From the NCBI GenBank assembly GCA_013821985.1, contig PNJQ01000004.1, forward strand, positions 1 to 64,000: DNA of 64,000 nucleotides. The letters are read 5' to 3'. A model generated the notes under the pieces. The model was not told where the DNA came from. It made no database searches and saw nothing but the letters and a program-made list of their open reading frames with translations. How positions within the stretch are numbered: the first letter of the stretch is position 1; every line of letters begins with the position of its first letter. Of the stretch, positions 18,401 through 27,016 are shown in pieces. This DNA comes from Opitutus sp. Lineage in GTDB: Bacteria; Verrucomicrobiota; Verrucomicrobiia; Opitutales; Opitutaceae. The position numbers and the translations under genes are program-made.

Positions 18401-21245
18401 GCACGTTCGGGTCGGCTCGCCACGCCCGGTAAGTTTTGACGATCCGGGCCCGATCCTCCTCCGCAATAAGTCGAAACGAAGAGGTCCCGAGCAGTTCACC
18501 GCGCCGGAAGCCGCCCAACGCCTCGAGCGCCGGACTACAGTAGGTAAAACGTCCGGGCGCGTCGGCGACATAGTAGCCTTCGTTGATGCTCTCGACCAAG
18601 TTGCGATACGTCGCTTCTCGCTGGCGAAGCTCGACGTTACGTTCATCGGCGAGGCGCACGGCGTCCTCGTAGATCGTAGCTTGGTGAAGGACGAGGGCGG
18701 CGAGCTGAGTGAAGAGCCGGGCCTCGGCAACCTCCGTGGGCGTAAACGGACGGTCCGGCTCCTTGCGCAATAGGACGAGCACGCCGAGACAGACGGGGCC
18801 GCAGAGGATCGGGAACACGGCAGCCGCGCGGAACCCCCACTGCCGGAGACTCTCGCGCGATTCAGGGTGCGCGGTGTAGTCGGTTAAAACAATGGGCTCG
18901 CCGGTTTCGATGGCGCGCCAGGAGAGCGGGCCCTGTGCCCGACTGACGCGTTCGCCCAGCGGATAGACGCGAGAGTCGGCGAGGCCATGAACCACGAGTT
19001 CATCGCCGTCCAGCAGCGCAAGTTCGGCGTAGGGAGCATCCAGCAGGATTGAACTGCGCTGGACAATGGCCTGGAGCAGAGCATTGCGATCGCTGCGACT
19101 CAAGAGATCGATCGCGGTCTGGTTGAGCGCGGCAAAAAAATCCAATTGCTTGGTCACCACCGCCTCGACGCGCCGCCGCTCGGCCTGCTCGAGCGCGAGC
19201 ATGAGATAGCTGGCGGCGGCGATGGCGAATTTCGATTCCTCGGTCGTCCACCGCCGGCAGGGGCCGACGTGTTCGCAGCGAAGCGCGCCCGCCAACTGGC
19301 CGCCCACCCGGATCGGCACGTCGAGCAGAGAGGAGATTCCGAGTGGCGCGAGGTAGTCGGCGGAAAACCCAGCTGTTTCCGGATGTGTATGGACGTCGTC
19401 GGCCATGATCGGCTCGAACCGAGACGCCGCGATGAAGTGGGCTGGATACTCCGCTGCGCCCAAACGGGAGCCGGAAGAGTGTTCACCGGGTGTGCTTCGA
19501 TACAGATCGGCGCAGACGATGGCCGTGCGGGTCGGTTCGAACAGCCAGATGCTGGCGCGCTCGACGCGGAGCGCGCGGGCGACAACTTCAGTGGCGAGGC
19601 GGAAAAAATCCGGCCGGGCTTCGCCCTCGTGATCGCGAAGGGCAAGCAGCGTCGATTGAAAAAGCAGCGTCTGCTCCTGCTGGGCTCGGGCCGAGGCCTC
19701 GGCCGTATTGCGCGCAGTGACATCGATGCAATGACCGACGATCTCCTGAGAATGATCGATCGGGTTTGTGACTAACCGCAGTGTGTCCTGCACCGAACGC
19801 CAGGAGCCATCGCGGTGGCGAATCCGGTATTCGTGGGTCAGGCTCCCGGTGACCGGCACGGTATGCAGGTCCTTCAACACCCGCTCGCGGTCGTCGGGGT
19901 GCAGGCACTCGGCCCAGAGACCTGGCTGCTCCAGCAAGGTCTCGGCGCGGAAACCGATCAGCTCCTCAACGTGAGTGCTGATGAACCGGGCGCGATGCGG
20001 CGGCTGGGCGTCCGAGCAGTGCAGCGTGACCGGGGCGTTGGCGAGCAGGTGCTCAAGGCGCGCCCGGCTGTGCCCCAGCGCCTGCTCGGCTTCCCGTCGG
20101 GCCGAAGTGTCGGTGTTGGTGCCGATCATTCGGGCGGCGCGGCCCACAGAGTCCCGCGCGACGACGCGGCCATGACTCAGAAGCCACAGCCAGCGGCCGT
20201 CGGCGTGCCGCACGCGGTGCTCCACGACGTAGTCATCCGTGCCTTCGTGAATGCAGCGGCGGAAAGCTCGCATCACTTCGGGCTTGTCCTCCGGATGCAC
20301 GAGTTCGAGCAGCGCGCGAGCGCTCCGGGGTTCTCCGGACTCCTGGTAGCCCGTCATGGCACACCAATGCACATCGAGATGAATGCGGTCCGCGGTCAGA
20401 TCGCAGTCCCATGTGCCGGTGGAGGAGGCCTCGAGGGCGAGGTCGAGTCGCTGCGCGGAGGCGTGCAGCTCTGCGCTGCGCTGCGCGACGAGTTGCGCGA
20501 GTTCGTCGTGGGAGAGGCTCTTGGCCTTCACAGCGTCGAGCGCCGAGTTGACGGCGTCGCTGAGCTCATCGAATTCGGTGAATCCCTGATAGGAGTGGCG
20601 GATGGCGCTGCGGCGACCCGCATGCAAGTCCCGTGCATCGGATTCGAGGCGGCGCAGCGGATGGATGAGGAGGCGGTGCCAATAGACGCCGGCCGCCAGC
20701 GCGACCGCGAGAAAGGCGACGAGGCCCAGGCGATTCTGCCATTGCAGGGAACCGCGGAGCGCATGGAGGGAGGATTCGTCGTCGGCGGCGGCCCGGGTGG
20801 AGGCGCGCTCGAGAGCGGCGGCAGCCGGGCGAAGCTCGTGGTGGAAGAAACGCAAGAGCTCCCGCCGGCGAAGATCGGCATCGTCTGCGCCGGTCTGGTT
20901 TCGAGTGTCGTTAGCCCAGCGGCTCTCGAACGCCTCGACCGCGGCGGAGAATGGGTCGGCCGCCTGGTGCAGGCGCGATCGCGCGCTGGCTTCCGCGGCT
21001 GCGCGCTGCAGCGAGCGGCGTGGTTCCCAGGCAAGCTCCATCTGGGTGCTACCCAATAGCTGCTCGATCTCCGCCAGCGACCGCACGATGGATCGCAGCA
21101 GTTGCGCGTCTTGCCGTTGCCAAGTTTGCCGCGCTTGGAATTCTGTTTCGCGCCGGTCGATGGCCAACTCGACCAGCCAAAGGTGCGCGGCCATCAGGCC
21201 GAAAAGCACGATCAGGGTGATGGAGAATTTGACGGCGAGCTTCAT
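15492..21245 (-). CDS. Giant hybrid sensor histidine kinase with multiple PAS/GAF domains and a receiver
   Basis: 1917 residues from the ATG at 21245. The start at 21323 adds 26 residues before a clean N-terminal helix and is less likely. Order: membrane helix (about 5-25), periplasmic helical bundle, second helix (about 175-197), HAMP-like linker, two PAS, two GAF-like domains, four further PAS repeats, one more GAF-like domain, HisKA with LGTLAGGIAHDFNNILTGML, HATPase (DNGCGMSP, GHGTGLGLAVV), and a C-terminal receiver with the phospho-Asp in YDLVITDFAMPALSG and the Lys in LRKPVS. The HDFNN-type kinase with an attached receiver is usually a phosphorelay start. No phosphotransfer protein is close by. 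It is separated from the cheW gene by a terminator hairpin, so it is probably independently expressed. Confidence 0.92.
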   Translation of the reverse strand: MKLAVKFSITLIVLFGLMAAHLWLVELAIDRRETEFQARQTWQRQDAQLLRSIVRSLAEIEQLLGSTQMELAWEPRRSLQRAAAEASARSRLHQAADPFSAAVEAFESRWANDTRNQTGADDADLRRRELLRFFHHELRPAAAALERASTRAAADDESSLHALRGSLQWQNRLGLVAFLAVALAAGVYWHRLLIHPLRRLESDARDLHAGRRSAIRHSYQGFTEFDELSDAVNSALDAVKAKSLSHDELAQLVAQRSAELHASAQRLDLALEASSTGTWDCDLTADRIHLDVHWCAMTGYQESGEPRSARALLELVHPEDKPEVMRAFRRCIHEGTDDYVVEHRVRHADGRWLWLLSHGRVVARDSVGRAARMIGTNTDTSARREAEQALGHSRARLEHLLANAPVTLHCSDAQPPHRARFISTHVEELIGFRAETLLEQPGLWAECLHPDDRERVLKDLHTVPVTGSLTHEYRIRHRDGSWRSVQDTLRLVTNPIDHSQEIVGHCIDVTARNTAEASARAQQEQTLLFQSTLLALRDHEGEARPDFFRLATEVVARALRVERASIWLFEPTRTAIVCADLYRSTPGEHSSGSRLGAAEYPAHFIAASRFEPIMADDVHTHPETAGFSADYLAPLGISSLLDVPIRVGGQLAGALRCEHVGPCRRWTTEESKFAIAAASYLMLALEQAERRRVEAVVTKQLDFFAALNQTAIDLLSRSDRNALLQAIVQRSSILLDAPYAELALLDGDELVVHGLADSRVYPLGERVSRAQGPLSWRAIETGEPIVLTDYTAHPESRESLRQWGFRAAAVFPILCGPVCLGVLVLLRKEPDRPFTPTEVAEARLFTQLAALVLHQATIYEDAVRLADERNVELRQREATYRNLVESINEGYYVADAPGRFTYCSPALEALGGFRRGELLGTSSFRLIAEEDRARIVKTYRAWRADPNVHDVHCEFQVVAKSGRKFWVEQSTHFERNAVGHVTEGRNVVHDISARKAAEMALRESEGRFQLVNRAVFNVIWDQDLLTDAIWWSEQFTAIYGHDRAAASANGEFWRAHLHPDDRARVVAAVVSTLAGGGETWRDEYRFRRADGTYAHVEDRAHIVREPAGRPVRLIGAMQDVTERERAVRAVRDSEARYRALMESSGDGILLIDTVGRIRSANPAAERMHGYSPGEMLGCDIRRLDSPESDRLALERIGRVLAGETLTFEVDHMRKDGSLFPVEVIAKTVMVGGESFILYTQRDITRRRRAEIESQRLAILARDTNMAVVIADTTGRVEWTNAGFTALTGYTLDEVRGRPPGAFLRNPGADSATRSLIREKMRAREPVETEILNLSKHGDSYWVHLTIQPMRDPTGEFIGFFATSFDVTDRKLTSEALKFLSVQATAFAGATYFDEVARFLATLLAVDHSFVCDYVPGNHTCFHAHSYSRGAPSRSGDPGRMHALAQKACARLVDLPFFHVPEHAAQLFPADSLLLERRISGYAAVEIRDVQGRVLGFLGVMHGGVLRPPERLEALLRLFAVRVASEMARQQTEQHLRQTQKLESLGTLAGGIAHDFNNILTGMLGFVELARFELPSDHEARQWLDGIGSSGLRARDLVRQILTFSRKGEGALAPIALEPVVREALKLIRSSLPAMVHLEETVAPDCPMVLANATQIHQVVMNLCTNAWQALPSTGGHIRVTLAPCALDVERVDAQPGAYLRLTVEDNGCGMSPEVAERVFEPFFTTKETGHGTGLGLAVVHGVVRSHGGSITMRSTPDVGTNLEILFPALAEEGRPAPKAPADNQSVGGRERILFVDDDRDARTPLTILLTRLGYEVEEVEHPVDAVSRFARRPDAYDLVITDFAMPALSGAALIRSVRTHRPGMPIILISGFVDAERKQELEECGASLILRKPVSLDELASAVRRGLAPPAPPGGRS

Positions 21246-21363
21246 CGAGGCCGGCCGCTCGCGGCGGGCGATAGTAGCGGGCGCATACGCTGGGCCGAAG
21301 GTCCGCAGTTTGGTGGTCCCCAATTTGGCGACGCGAGGCAGAATTAACCGGGAGGCAAAGAAG

Positions 21364-21393
21364 AGCCCGGTCGGCGATGTCGCCGGCCGGGCT
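21364..21393 (-). terminator. Terminator hairpin after the chemoreceptor-cheW operon
   Basis: A 14-bp stem with one G-U pair and a two-base loop: AGCCCGGTCGGCGA at 21364-21377 against TCGCCGGCCGGGCT at 21380-21393. Read on the minus strand, it lies 30 bases after the cheW stop and is followed by a modest T-rich stretch (CTTCTTTG). Confidence 0.7.
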
Positions 21394-21423
21394 GAACTAC
21401 GCTCGCGCAGATCCCCGGGCTCG

Positions 21424-21921
21424 TCAGGCCGCCGCGGTGTCGGCGAGAGACTGCACGGTCGGAGCGGCGACGACTCGGTCGATGTCCAGCAAGGTTTTCA
21501 CCTGCCCTTTCACCTTCGCCATGCCGAGCAGGTAACCGGTGTCCACTTTGGTGCCGAACTGCGGCGTTGGCTCGATGTCGTCGGCGGGAAGGCTTACCAC
21601 TTCCTCGACGGCGTCCACGACCAGGCCCATCTGCAGGGTGAGCTCGTTGGGTTTGCGGACTTGGACGACGACGATGCAGGTGCGTTCGCTGAAGTCGGCC
21701 TTGAGGCCGAACTTCACGCGGAGGTCGATGACCGGGATAACGCGGCCGCGAAGGTTAATGACGCCCTTCACGAAGGCGGGCATTTGGGGCACGGGGGTGA
21801 TTTTCTGCAGTCGGATGATTTCGCGGACCTTGAGCACGGCGATTCCGTAAGCTTCGTCGGCCAGGACGACCGTCAGGTATCTGCCGGCGAGGCCGTCAAT
21901 GGAGGTGTCGGTGGGTTTCAT
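21424..21921 (-). CDS. cheW: CheW chemotaxis coupling protein
   Basis: 165 residues with a full CheW SH3-like double barrel: YLTVVLADEAYGIAVLKVREII, then MPAFVKGVINLRGRVIPVIDLRVKFGL, with VVDAVEEVVSLP later. It links chemoreceptors to the kinase CheA. The gene starts two bases after the stop of the carbonic anhydrase-chemoreceptor gene, so the two are co-transcribed and the coupling protein is probably dedicated to this receptor. CheA is not in the window and must be supplied from another locus. Confidence 0.95.
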   Translation of the reverse strand: MKPTDTSIDGLAGRYLTVVLADEAYGIAVLKVREIIRLQKITPVPQMPAFVKGVINLRGRVIPVIDLRVKFGLKADFSERTCIVVVQVRKPNELTLQMGLVVDAVEEVVSLPADDIEPTPQFGTKVDTGYLLGMAKVKGQVKTLLDIDRVVAAPTVQSLADTAAA

Positions 21922-21923
21922 GG

Positions 21924-24440
21924 TCAGGAGTCGAGAAAGTTTTCGGCGTGGTGCACCGGGCCGTGGGCGGCTCGGACAACGGCGGACGGACGCGGCGCCG
22001 CGAGCCCGGACGGAACGGGAGTGGCCCGGCGCGTCGCCGGGGCGGCGTTCCTCTTCCCGAGTGAGGCAACCGCGACCGGGATGCGCACCGCCTCCGCGAC
22101 TGAACTGCTGCCGACGAGCTTCCGCAGTTCGGCGACGGCGTCGTTGAGCGCAATGGCCTGGGCATTCAGTTCCTCCGCGGCGGCGGCGGTTTCCTCCGCG
22201 CTGCCGGCGTTCGATTGAGTGACCTTGTCCATCTGCGAGACGGCGGTATTCACCTGGCCGATGCCTTGAGTCTGCTCCGACGAGGCTGTGGCGATTTCAG
22301 CAACGAGCGCGTCCATCTGCCGGGCACGATCGACAATCTGCTGGAGCGAGGCAGCCACTTTGCCGGAGATGACGACACCGTGCTCGCTCTTGGCGACCGA
22401 GTCCTCGATCTTGGCGGCGGATTCTTTGGCGGCTTGTGCGGAGCGCTGGGCCAGAGCACGGACCTCTTCGGCCACGACCGCAAAGCCCGCCCCGGCCTCG
22501 CCGGCTCGGGCGGCTTCGACGGCGGCGTTGAGGGCGAGGATATTCGTTTGGAACGCGATTTCGTCGATCGTCTTCACGATCTTCGCGATTTCCCCGGAGG
22601 AGACTTTGATCGCGTCCATAGCTGATTTCATCTGCGCCATATCGGCAGCGCCGGTGTCGGCGGCCACACGGGTCTGATTGGAGAGTTCCTTGGCTTGGAC
22701 GGCGCTCTCGGCATTGCGCTTGGTCATGCCGGCCATCTCCTCCAGCGAGGCGGACGTTTCCTCGAGCGAGGCGGCCTGCTCGCTGGAGCCTTCGGCGAGC
22801 GATTGGCTGGACGACGAAACCTGACTGGCGGCCGAGGCAATCTGATCCGCGCCATCGCCGACGACGCCGGCGACTTTGTGCAGCGGTCCAATCAGACTCC
22901 GAGCGGTGATCCAAGCGAGACCGGCGCCGAGGAAAATCACGCCGAGGCCAATGACTGCGATCTCGAGATCGGTCGCCTCCATCTCGAATCGCACGTGCTG
23001 GCCGAGTTCGGCCTGGTGGTTGAGCAGATCGAGTTTCAGTTCCTCAATTTCGGAGGCGAGTTCGTCGCCGATCGGGTCCATGACCTGGCCGAGCTTCTTC
23101 TCCGCGGCCAAATCGCGTTTCGCCACCGCTTCGATGCGTTTCTGAAAAGCGGTGTGGTAGCTGGCGAGCGAAGCCAGCGTCTTGGCGATGATGCGGCGCT
23201 CTTCCTCCGTCTCCACCCGCCGGGAAAGCTGATTGAGCAGATCCAGCGCCTGGCCGTGGCTGGATTGGTAGTTTCGGATATCCGCCGCATTGTGGCTCAT
23301 GCCGTAATGATTCGTCGCAACGCGCATTTCGAGAAAGTCAGCATGGATGCGGGCGGCAGTGAGGGTATCGCTTGTCTCCTCGCGGTAGGTGCCGAAATCG
23401 TCGAGCGCGCTGCCCAGACCGCGGATGCCGAGCGCGACCACACTGGCCAAAGCCAGCAGCAGCGCGCCGAACCCGACCGTCAGGCGGCGGCCGATCGTCC
23501 AGCGCTGCATCGTCGTGCGGGAGAGCTGCCAGGCGCCCGCGAGGAGCGCGATAACGCTCAACGCGGTGCCGACAATCCACGGGGTCTTGGCCGGAGAGTG
23601 AAACTCGCTTGGTGCGGTGGCGGAGGCGTGCGCCGGAGCGGCCGCGGGCGAGTGTTCCGTTTCGAGGGCCGCACGTTCGACGTGGGCTCCGGTTCCGCCA
23701 GCGGTGGCGAGCAGGCGGCTCATTTCCGGGTGTTCGCCGCGCCACTGGACCGTGCCGGAAGTGAGATCGTAGATGGCGCCGACAACCTTGAGTTTTCCGG
23801 CCTTCACGAGGTCACGGATGGTGGCACTGTTTTCGAAAATGTTGTCGATTGATTGCCAGACGTTGGCCTCGACCGCTTTTGCGAGGAGCTGCGCGCCGGC
23901 CAGCGTCGGATGGACGGATTTCGTGCGCTCGACGGCGGGCACGATGGTATCGAGCAGTTGGGGGATGTTACCGTGAACTTCGGCGCCTTCGAGCACGGCC
24001 TTCACCGCGCCGCAGGAACTGTGACCCATGACGACGAGCAACTGCGTGCCGAGATGGCTCGCGCCGTATTCGATCGAGCCGATCTCGTCGGTCTTGGCGA
24101 CGTTGCCCGCGACCCGCACGACGAAGAGATCGCCGAGACCTTGGTCGAAAATGGCTTCAGCCGGCAGACGCGAATCGGAGCAGGTGAGAATCGTCGCAAA
24201 GGGTGACTGACCTTTCGCAGTTTCGACGCGGCGGTCAGCGCTCTGATTGGGGTGAATCGCCCCGCCGGAAACGAACCGGTCGTTGCCGGCGACGAGACGC
24301 TGGGAGGCTTGGTCCGGAGTGACGGACTGGGCTGCGAGGGAGGCGGCGGCCAGCGCGAAGAGCGCGGCGAGCAGGACAGGACGGGGTGTTGTTTTCATCG
24401 AGGGAAAGCGGTCGGTGAACCGCGCGGAGCGGTTTGGCAC
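21924..24440 (-). CDS. Fusion of exported beta-carbonic anhydrase and methyl-accepting chemotaxis protein
   Basis: 838 residues from the GTG at 24440, which has a strong Shine-Dalgarno (AGGAGGGG at 24448-24455, 7-base spacing). An ATG at 24398 would give 824 residues. Residues 15-39 form a Sec signal peptide ending LAAQS. Residues about 40-235 are a beta-class carbonic anhydrase with the zinc set Cys87 and the Asp89/Arg91 dyad in TCSDSR, and His140 and Cys143 in [10 protein letters not shown]. An Ala/Pro linker leads to helix 1 (about 286-306), a short basic cytoplasmic turn, and helix 2 (about 318-339). A periplasmic four-helix-bundle region runs to about 490, with helix 3 at about 492-512. 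The MCP signalling hairpin contains the conserved tip [21 protein letters not shown] normal HAMP domain is not evident. The topology puts both the enzyme and the ligand domain outside the cytoplasmic membrane. The likely role is sensing CO2, bicarbonate or pH for chemotaxis; this is inference. Confidence 0.93.
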   Translation of the reverse strand: MPNRSARFTDRFPSMKTTPRPVLLAALFALAAASLAAQSVTPDQASQRLVAGNDRFVSGGAIHPNQSADRRVETAKGQSPFATILTCSDSRLPAEAIFDQGLGDLFVVRVAGNVAKTDEIGSIEYGASHLGTQLLVVMGHSSCGAVKAVLEGAEVHGNIPQLLDTIVPAVERTKSVHPTLAGAQLLAKAVEANVWQSIDNIFENSATIRDLVKAGKLKVVGAIYDLTSGTVQWRGEHPEMSRLLATAGGTGAHVERAALETEHSPAAAPAHASATAPSEFHSPAKTPWIVGTALSVIALLAGAWQLSRTTMQRWTIGRRLTVGFGALLLALASVVALGIRGLGSALDDFGTYREETSDTLTAARIHADFLEMRVATNHYGMSHNAADIRNYQSSHGQALDLLNQLSRRVETEEERRIIAKTLASLASYHTAFQKRIEAVAKRDLAAEKKLGQVMDPIGDELASEIEELKLDLLNHQAELGQHVRFEMEATDLEIAVIGLGVIFLGAGLAWITARSLIGPLHKVAGVVGDGADQIASAASQVSSSSQSLAEGSSEQAASLEETSASLEEMAGMTKRNAESAVQAKELSNQTRVAADTGAADMAQMKSAMDAIKVSSGEIAKIVKTIDEIAFQTNILALNAAVEAARAGEAGAGFAVVAEEVRALAQRSAQAAKESAAKIEDSVAKSEHGVVISGKVAASLQQIVDRARQMDALVAEIATASSEQTQGIGQVNTAVSQMDKVTQSNAGSAEETAAAAEELNAQAIALNDAVAELRKLVGSSSVAEAVRIPVAVASLGKRNAAPATRRATPVPSGLAAPRPSAVVRAAHGPVHHAENFLDS

Positions 24441-24519
24441 GTCGCTTCCCCTCCTGACCGGCCCTTATCCGGTCCGAAGTGGCGGTCGTGCGCAGTCGCA
24501 CACCGCAACGCTGTCCCGT

Positions 24520-24546
24520 TTATCGGAAGGGTGTCCCAAAACTTTA
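24520..24546 (-). promoter_or_regulatory. Sigma-28 (FliA) type promoter of the carbonic anhydrase-chemoreceptor gene
   Basis: On the minus strand, TAAAGTTT (24539-24546), eleven spacer bases, then TCCGATAA (24520-24527). The E. coli flagellar sigma consensus is TAAAGTTT-N11-GCCGATAA, so 15 of 16 consensus positions match with exact spacing. Transcription would start near 24512 and leave a leader of roughly 70 bases before the GTG. A 6-bp hairpin (24456-24461 with 24469-24474) lies just before the ribosome-binding site. Confidence 0.8.
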
Positions 24547-24741
24547 GAAAAATTTTACCTTCCCGAAAAAGGATAGGTCGCACGAGTGGGGGGCTCCATC
24601 GCGCTGCACTCACTGCGTTGCCGCCTCGAAGCTCACGTGTCGAGCGGCGGCGGGAAAAATGCAATCAAACCGCGGAATTCAAAGCCGGACTCGTGCGCCT
24701 GGGACGTCTTATCGCCGCCGAACACCGACGGCACCTCGGGG

Positions 24742-25389
24742 TCAACTCGCGAGCGTCTGGAGCAGGCGTTGGCGCAGGTTGCCAAGTTCACGCGAACGGA
24801 AGCTGTGTTTGGTTTCCTCGATGACGCGCACGGCATCCGCGAGGGCCGCACGAAGGTGCCCGGCGCGCGAGACGGAAAGAACGCGCGGAGCGGCCTCGAG
24901 GTCGAGCAACACCTCCTCGAGATCGCGAAGGACGGAGTCGAGGCGTGCGGGGTCCGCCGTGGCACCGTCCGCGAGAGCCACGCGCAGGCCGCGGAGGGAA
25001 GCGTGGGCGCGACGGTGACGCCGGGCAGTCAGATTTAAATGCGCGAGCAGCTGACCGAGTTCGGGAAAATCCGGCGGTTTAACGATGAAGGCGGCCACGT
25101 GCAAATTGGCGGCCTTGATGGCTGAATCGAGTTCAGGGCGCCCGGTGAGAAGCACGATCGGCAGTGCTGGGTGGGTCCGCGCGACGCGCTCGGTCCATAC
25201 CAGCTTATCGTTGCCCGGCAGACAAACGTCGCTGAGGAGGACGTCGAATTCCTGCCGCGCAAGCTCGCCATCGGCGGCTACGGGATCAGCGGCCACGGCG
25301 ACGAGAGCACCGTTGCGCCGCAACCAAGCGCCCACCGCGGTGGCGTTCACCGGGTCGTCTTCTACGAACAGAATGCGCGCTCCTAGCAT
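24742..25389 (-). CDS. Receiver-domain response regulator with helical C-terminal extension
   Basis: 215 residues. The N-terminal receiver (about 1-120) has the acidic pair EDD, the phospho-Asp in LLSDVCLPGN, the Thr in LLTGR and the Lys in IVKPPDF. The remaining 90 residues are Arg/Leu/Ala-rich and look helical, with no DNA-binding or enzymatic motif I recognise. It could be a histidine-phosphotransfer-like or dimerisation region. The gene ends about 300 bases upstream of the chemoreceptor, beyond its sigma-28 promoter, so it is a separate unit. A role in the same signalling network is possible but unproven. Confidence 0.85.
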   Translation of the reverse strand: MLGARILFVEDDPVNATAVGAWLRRNGALVAVAADPVAADGELARQEFDVLLSDVCLPGNDKLVWTERVARTHPALPIVLLTGRPELDSAIKAANLHVAAFIVKPPDFPELGQLLAHLNLTARRHRRAHASLRGLRVALADGATADPARLDSVLRDLEEVLLDLEAAPRVLSVSRAGHLRAALADAVRVIEETKHSFRSRELGNLRQRLLQTLAS

Positions 25390-25580
25390 GAATCTGGTTA
25401 AAAGTGGCGGGCAGGATTCCGGCCCACAAGCACTGTTTGGCGCGCCGCCTTCGTGGCCTGGCTGCCGCGGAGAGGTTTCTCCGTCATCCAGACGCCAGTC
25501 GCACGACGCCGAAAGACAGACCGAAACACGAATTCCGTTTGCTTGGCTAGTTTTGCGAACTGCTGCGCGCTGCGACTGCT

Positions 25581-25609
25581 AAAAAAAGCAGCCGTCACCG
25601 ACGGCTGCT
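25581..25609 (-). terminator. Rho-independent terminator of the PRC-barrel gene
   Basis: AGCAGCCGTC (25587-25596) and GACGGCTGCT (25600-25609) form a perfect 10-bp stem with loop ACC. On the minus strand the stem is followed by seven T residues (the A run at 25581-25587). It lies 22 bases after the stop of the PRC-barrel gene. Confidence 0.92.
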
Positions 25610-25631
25610 GCGAGGAAGACTGGCACCGCGC

Positions 25632-26288
25632 TTACTGGCGTTTTCCGCCGGCGCCGGGCGACGTGGATTCGGGCTTCTTCGTGACGTGCACGTCGTAATC
25701 GTTGTCCTGTTTGTCCTTCTTTTCCTCCGTGGCCTTTTGCTGCGTCGATTCGTCGGTGCCGGCGCTCAGCCCGATCGTTTTTTCGCCCTCCGCCGCATTC
25801 AGTTTCGGCCAATTGTCCTCGGAGAATCCGGGAGCGGCTGCGAGCCGATCTTTCGCCGCATCGATCAGGAAATGCTGTTCACCGGGTTTCAGGCTGAGCG
25901 AATCCAGTGGCACGGCAATCAGCTTGCCACCCCCGAACAGGCCGCCAGTCGAGAGTACCGCATAGGCGATGCGGCCGGACTGCATGTCGATGACAATGTC
26001 CTTCACCTTGCCGACGCGCTCGTTCTGGGTGTTGCGGACTTCCTTGCCGATAATCTCGCTCGCCTTGTTGGCGTCGGTGACCTCGTTGCGCAGTTCGTTC
26101 TGCGAAATTTTCAACTGCTCCTTCGAAGCTTCGGTGCCGGGCTGCACCTCCTGCCGGCGCTCGGTCGATTTGGGCTCGGCGTCGCGGCGGGTGTTGGCGG
26201 GATTGGACTGCGGGGAGGATTGCGCAAAGGCGACGGCCGCGGTGGAAAGCGCGATCGCGAGCGTGAGGGAGGCTGGGATTGTTTTCAT
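25632..26288 (-). CDS. Secreted PRC-barrel domain protein
   Basis: 218 residues from the ATG at 26288; another ATG lies two codons earlier. The start has a clear Sec signal (MKTIPASLTLAIALSTAAVAFA). A hydrophilic Gln/Glu/Lys-rich stretch follows, then a PRC-barrel with IIGKEVRNTQNERVGKVKDI and GRIAYAVLSTGGLFGGGKLIAVP. A charged, disordered tail ends the protein. PRC-barrel proteins of this exported type are common but poorly understood; suggested roles are in stress response or RNA/surface binding. It is monocistronic, with its own strong terminator. Confidence 0.82.
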   Translation of the reverse strand: MKTIPASLTLAIALSTAAVAFAQSSPQSNPANTRRDAEPKSTERRQEVQPGTEASKEQLKISQNELRNEVTDANKASEIIGKEVRNTQNERVGKVKDIVIDMQSGRIAYAVLSTGGLFGGGKLIAVPLDSLSLKPGEQHFLIDAAKDRLAAAPGFSEDNWPKLNAAEGEKTIGLSAGTDESTQQKATEEKKDKQDNDYDVHVTKKPESTSPGAGGKRQ

Positions 26289-26487
26289 GTTCATGTGGGT
26301 TGGAGATGAACCAAACGCGACAACCGCGGCGCGCGAAGTTTCCCCTTCAGGCCCGATTGCCGGGAGTTGCCCCATCGGCACGCGGGGAGTTCGCACCGAG
26401 GCCGTGCGGCCTGGCGATTTCCTCGCGGATTACCACCGGGAAACTGCCCCATACCGGCGCGACGAAGTTTTTATTAGGATCCAGCCG

Positions 26488-26931
26488 ATGCTCAAATTGC
26501 TGGTGATCGAAGACGACGAGGCCGACTACCACTTCATCGAAATGGCGCTCAAGGAGACGCGCTTCGCCACGCGCGTGCGCTGGGTGACCGATGGCGAACT
26601 CGCGATCGACTATCTGAGCGGCCGCGGCCCGCACGCCGATCGCGCCAAATTCCCCGTGCCCGACGTTGTGGTCCTCGACCTGAAGATGCCGCGGGTCGGC
26701 GGCTTCGAACTGCTGCAATGGATGCGCGCGCATCCTGACTATCGCGATACGCCCGCGCTTGTGATGAGTTCCTCCGGTCTGCCGCAGGACGTCGCGCGCG
26801 CCTACCAGCTCCGTGCGAATTCCTATTTCGTGAAGCCCGGCCGCTTCGAGGATTTCGTCGAACTCTTCCAACTGATCGCCGGCTACTGGAGTTTCGCCCG
26901 CACGCCCGCGCAGGCCCACGCGCACTCCTGA
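26488..26931 (+). CDS. Single-domain response regulator (Rcp1-like)
   Basis: 147 residues, a lone receiver. Acidic residues are in VIEDDEADYHFI, the phospho-Asp in VVLDLKMPRVGG, the switch Ser in VMSSSGLPQD, and the Lys in YFVKPG. The EDDEAD-HFI start and the insertion GRGPHADRAKFPVPD are typical of the small regulators that pair with phytochrome-like or PAS kinases. The kinase at 3917-7075 has that kind of core, but it is far away. The ATG at 26488 has AGGAT about 8 bases upstream; the longer upstream frame lacks any domain. Confidence 0.88.
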   Translation: MLKLLVIEDDEADYHFIEMALKETRFATRVRWVTDGELAIDYLSGRGPHADRAKFPVPDVVVLDLKMPRVGGFELLQWMRAHPDYRDTPALVMSSSGLPQDVARAYQLRANSYFVKPGRFEDFVELFQLIAGYWSFARTPAQAHAHS

Positions 26932-27016
26932 GCGTGACCGCGGAACTTGGTTCGTCCGCCGCCGTTCAGCACGCCGAGCCTTGCCTCGCTGCGCCGGCCG
27001 GCGTCAACTGGCGCGA

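Noticed and set aside
16851-18773. Long plus-strand frame of 640 codons inside the hybrid kinase
   Set aside because: Antisense to well-formed PAS domains; no recognisable fold.
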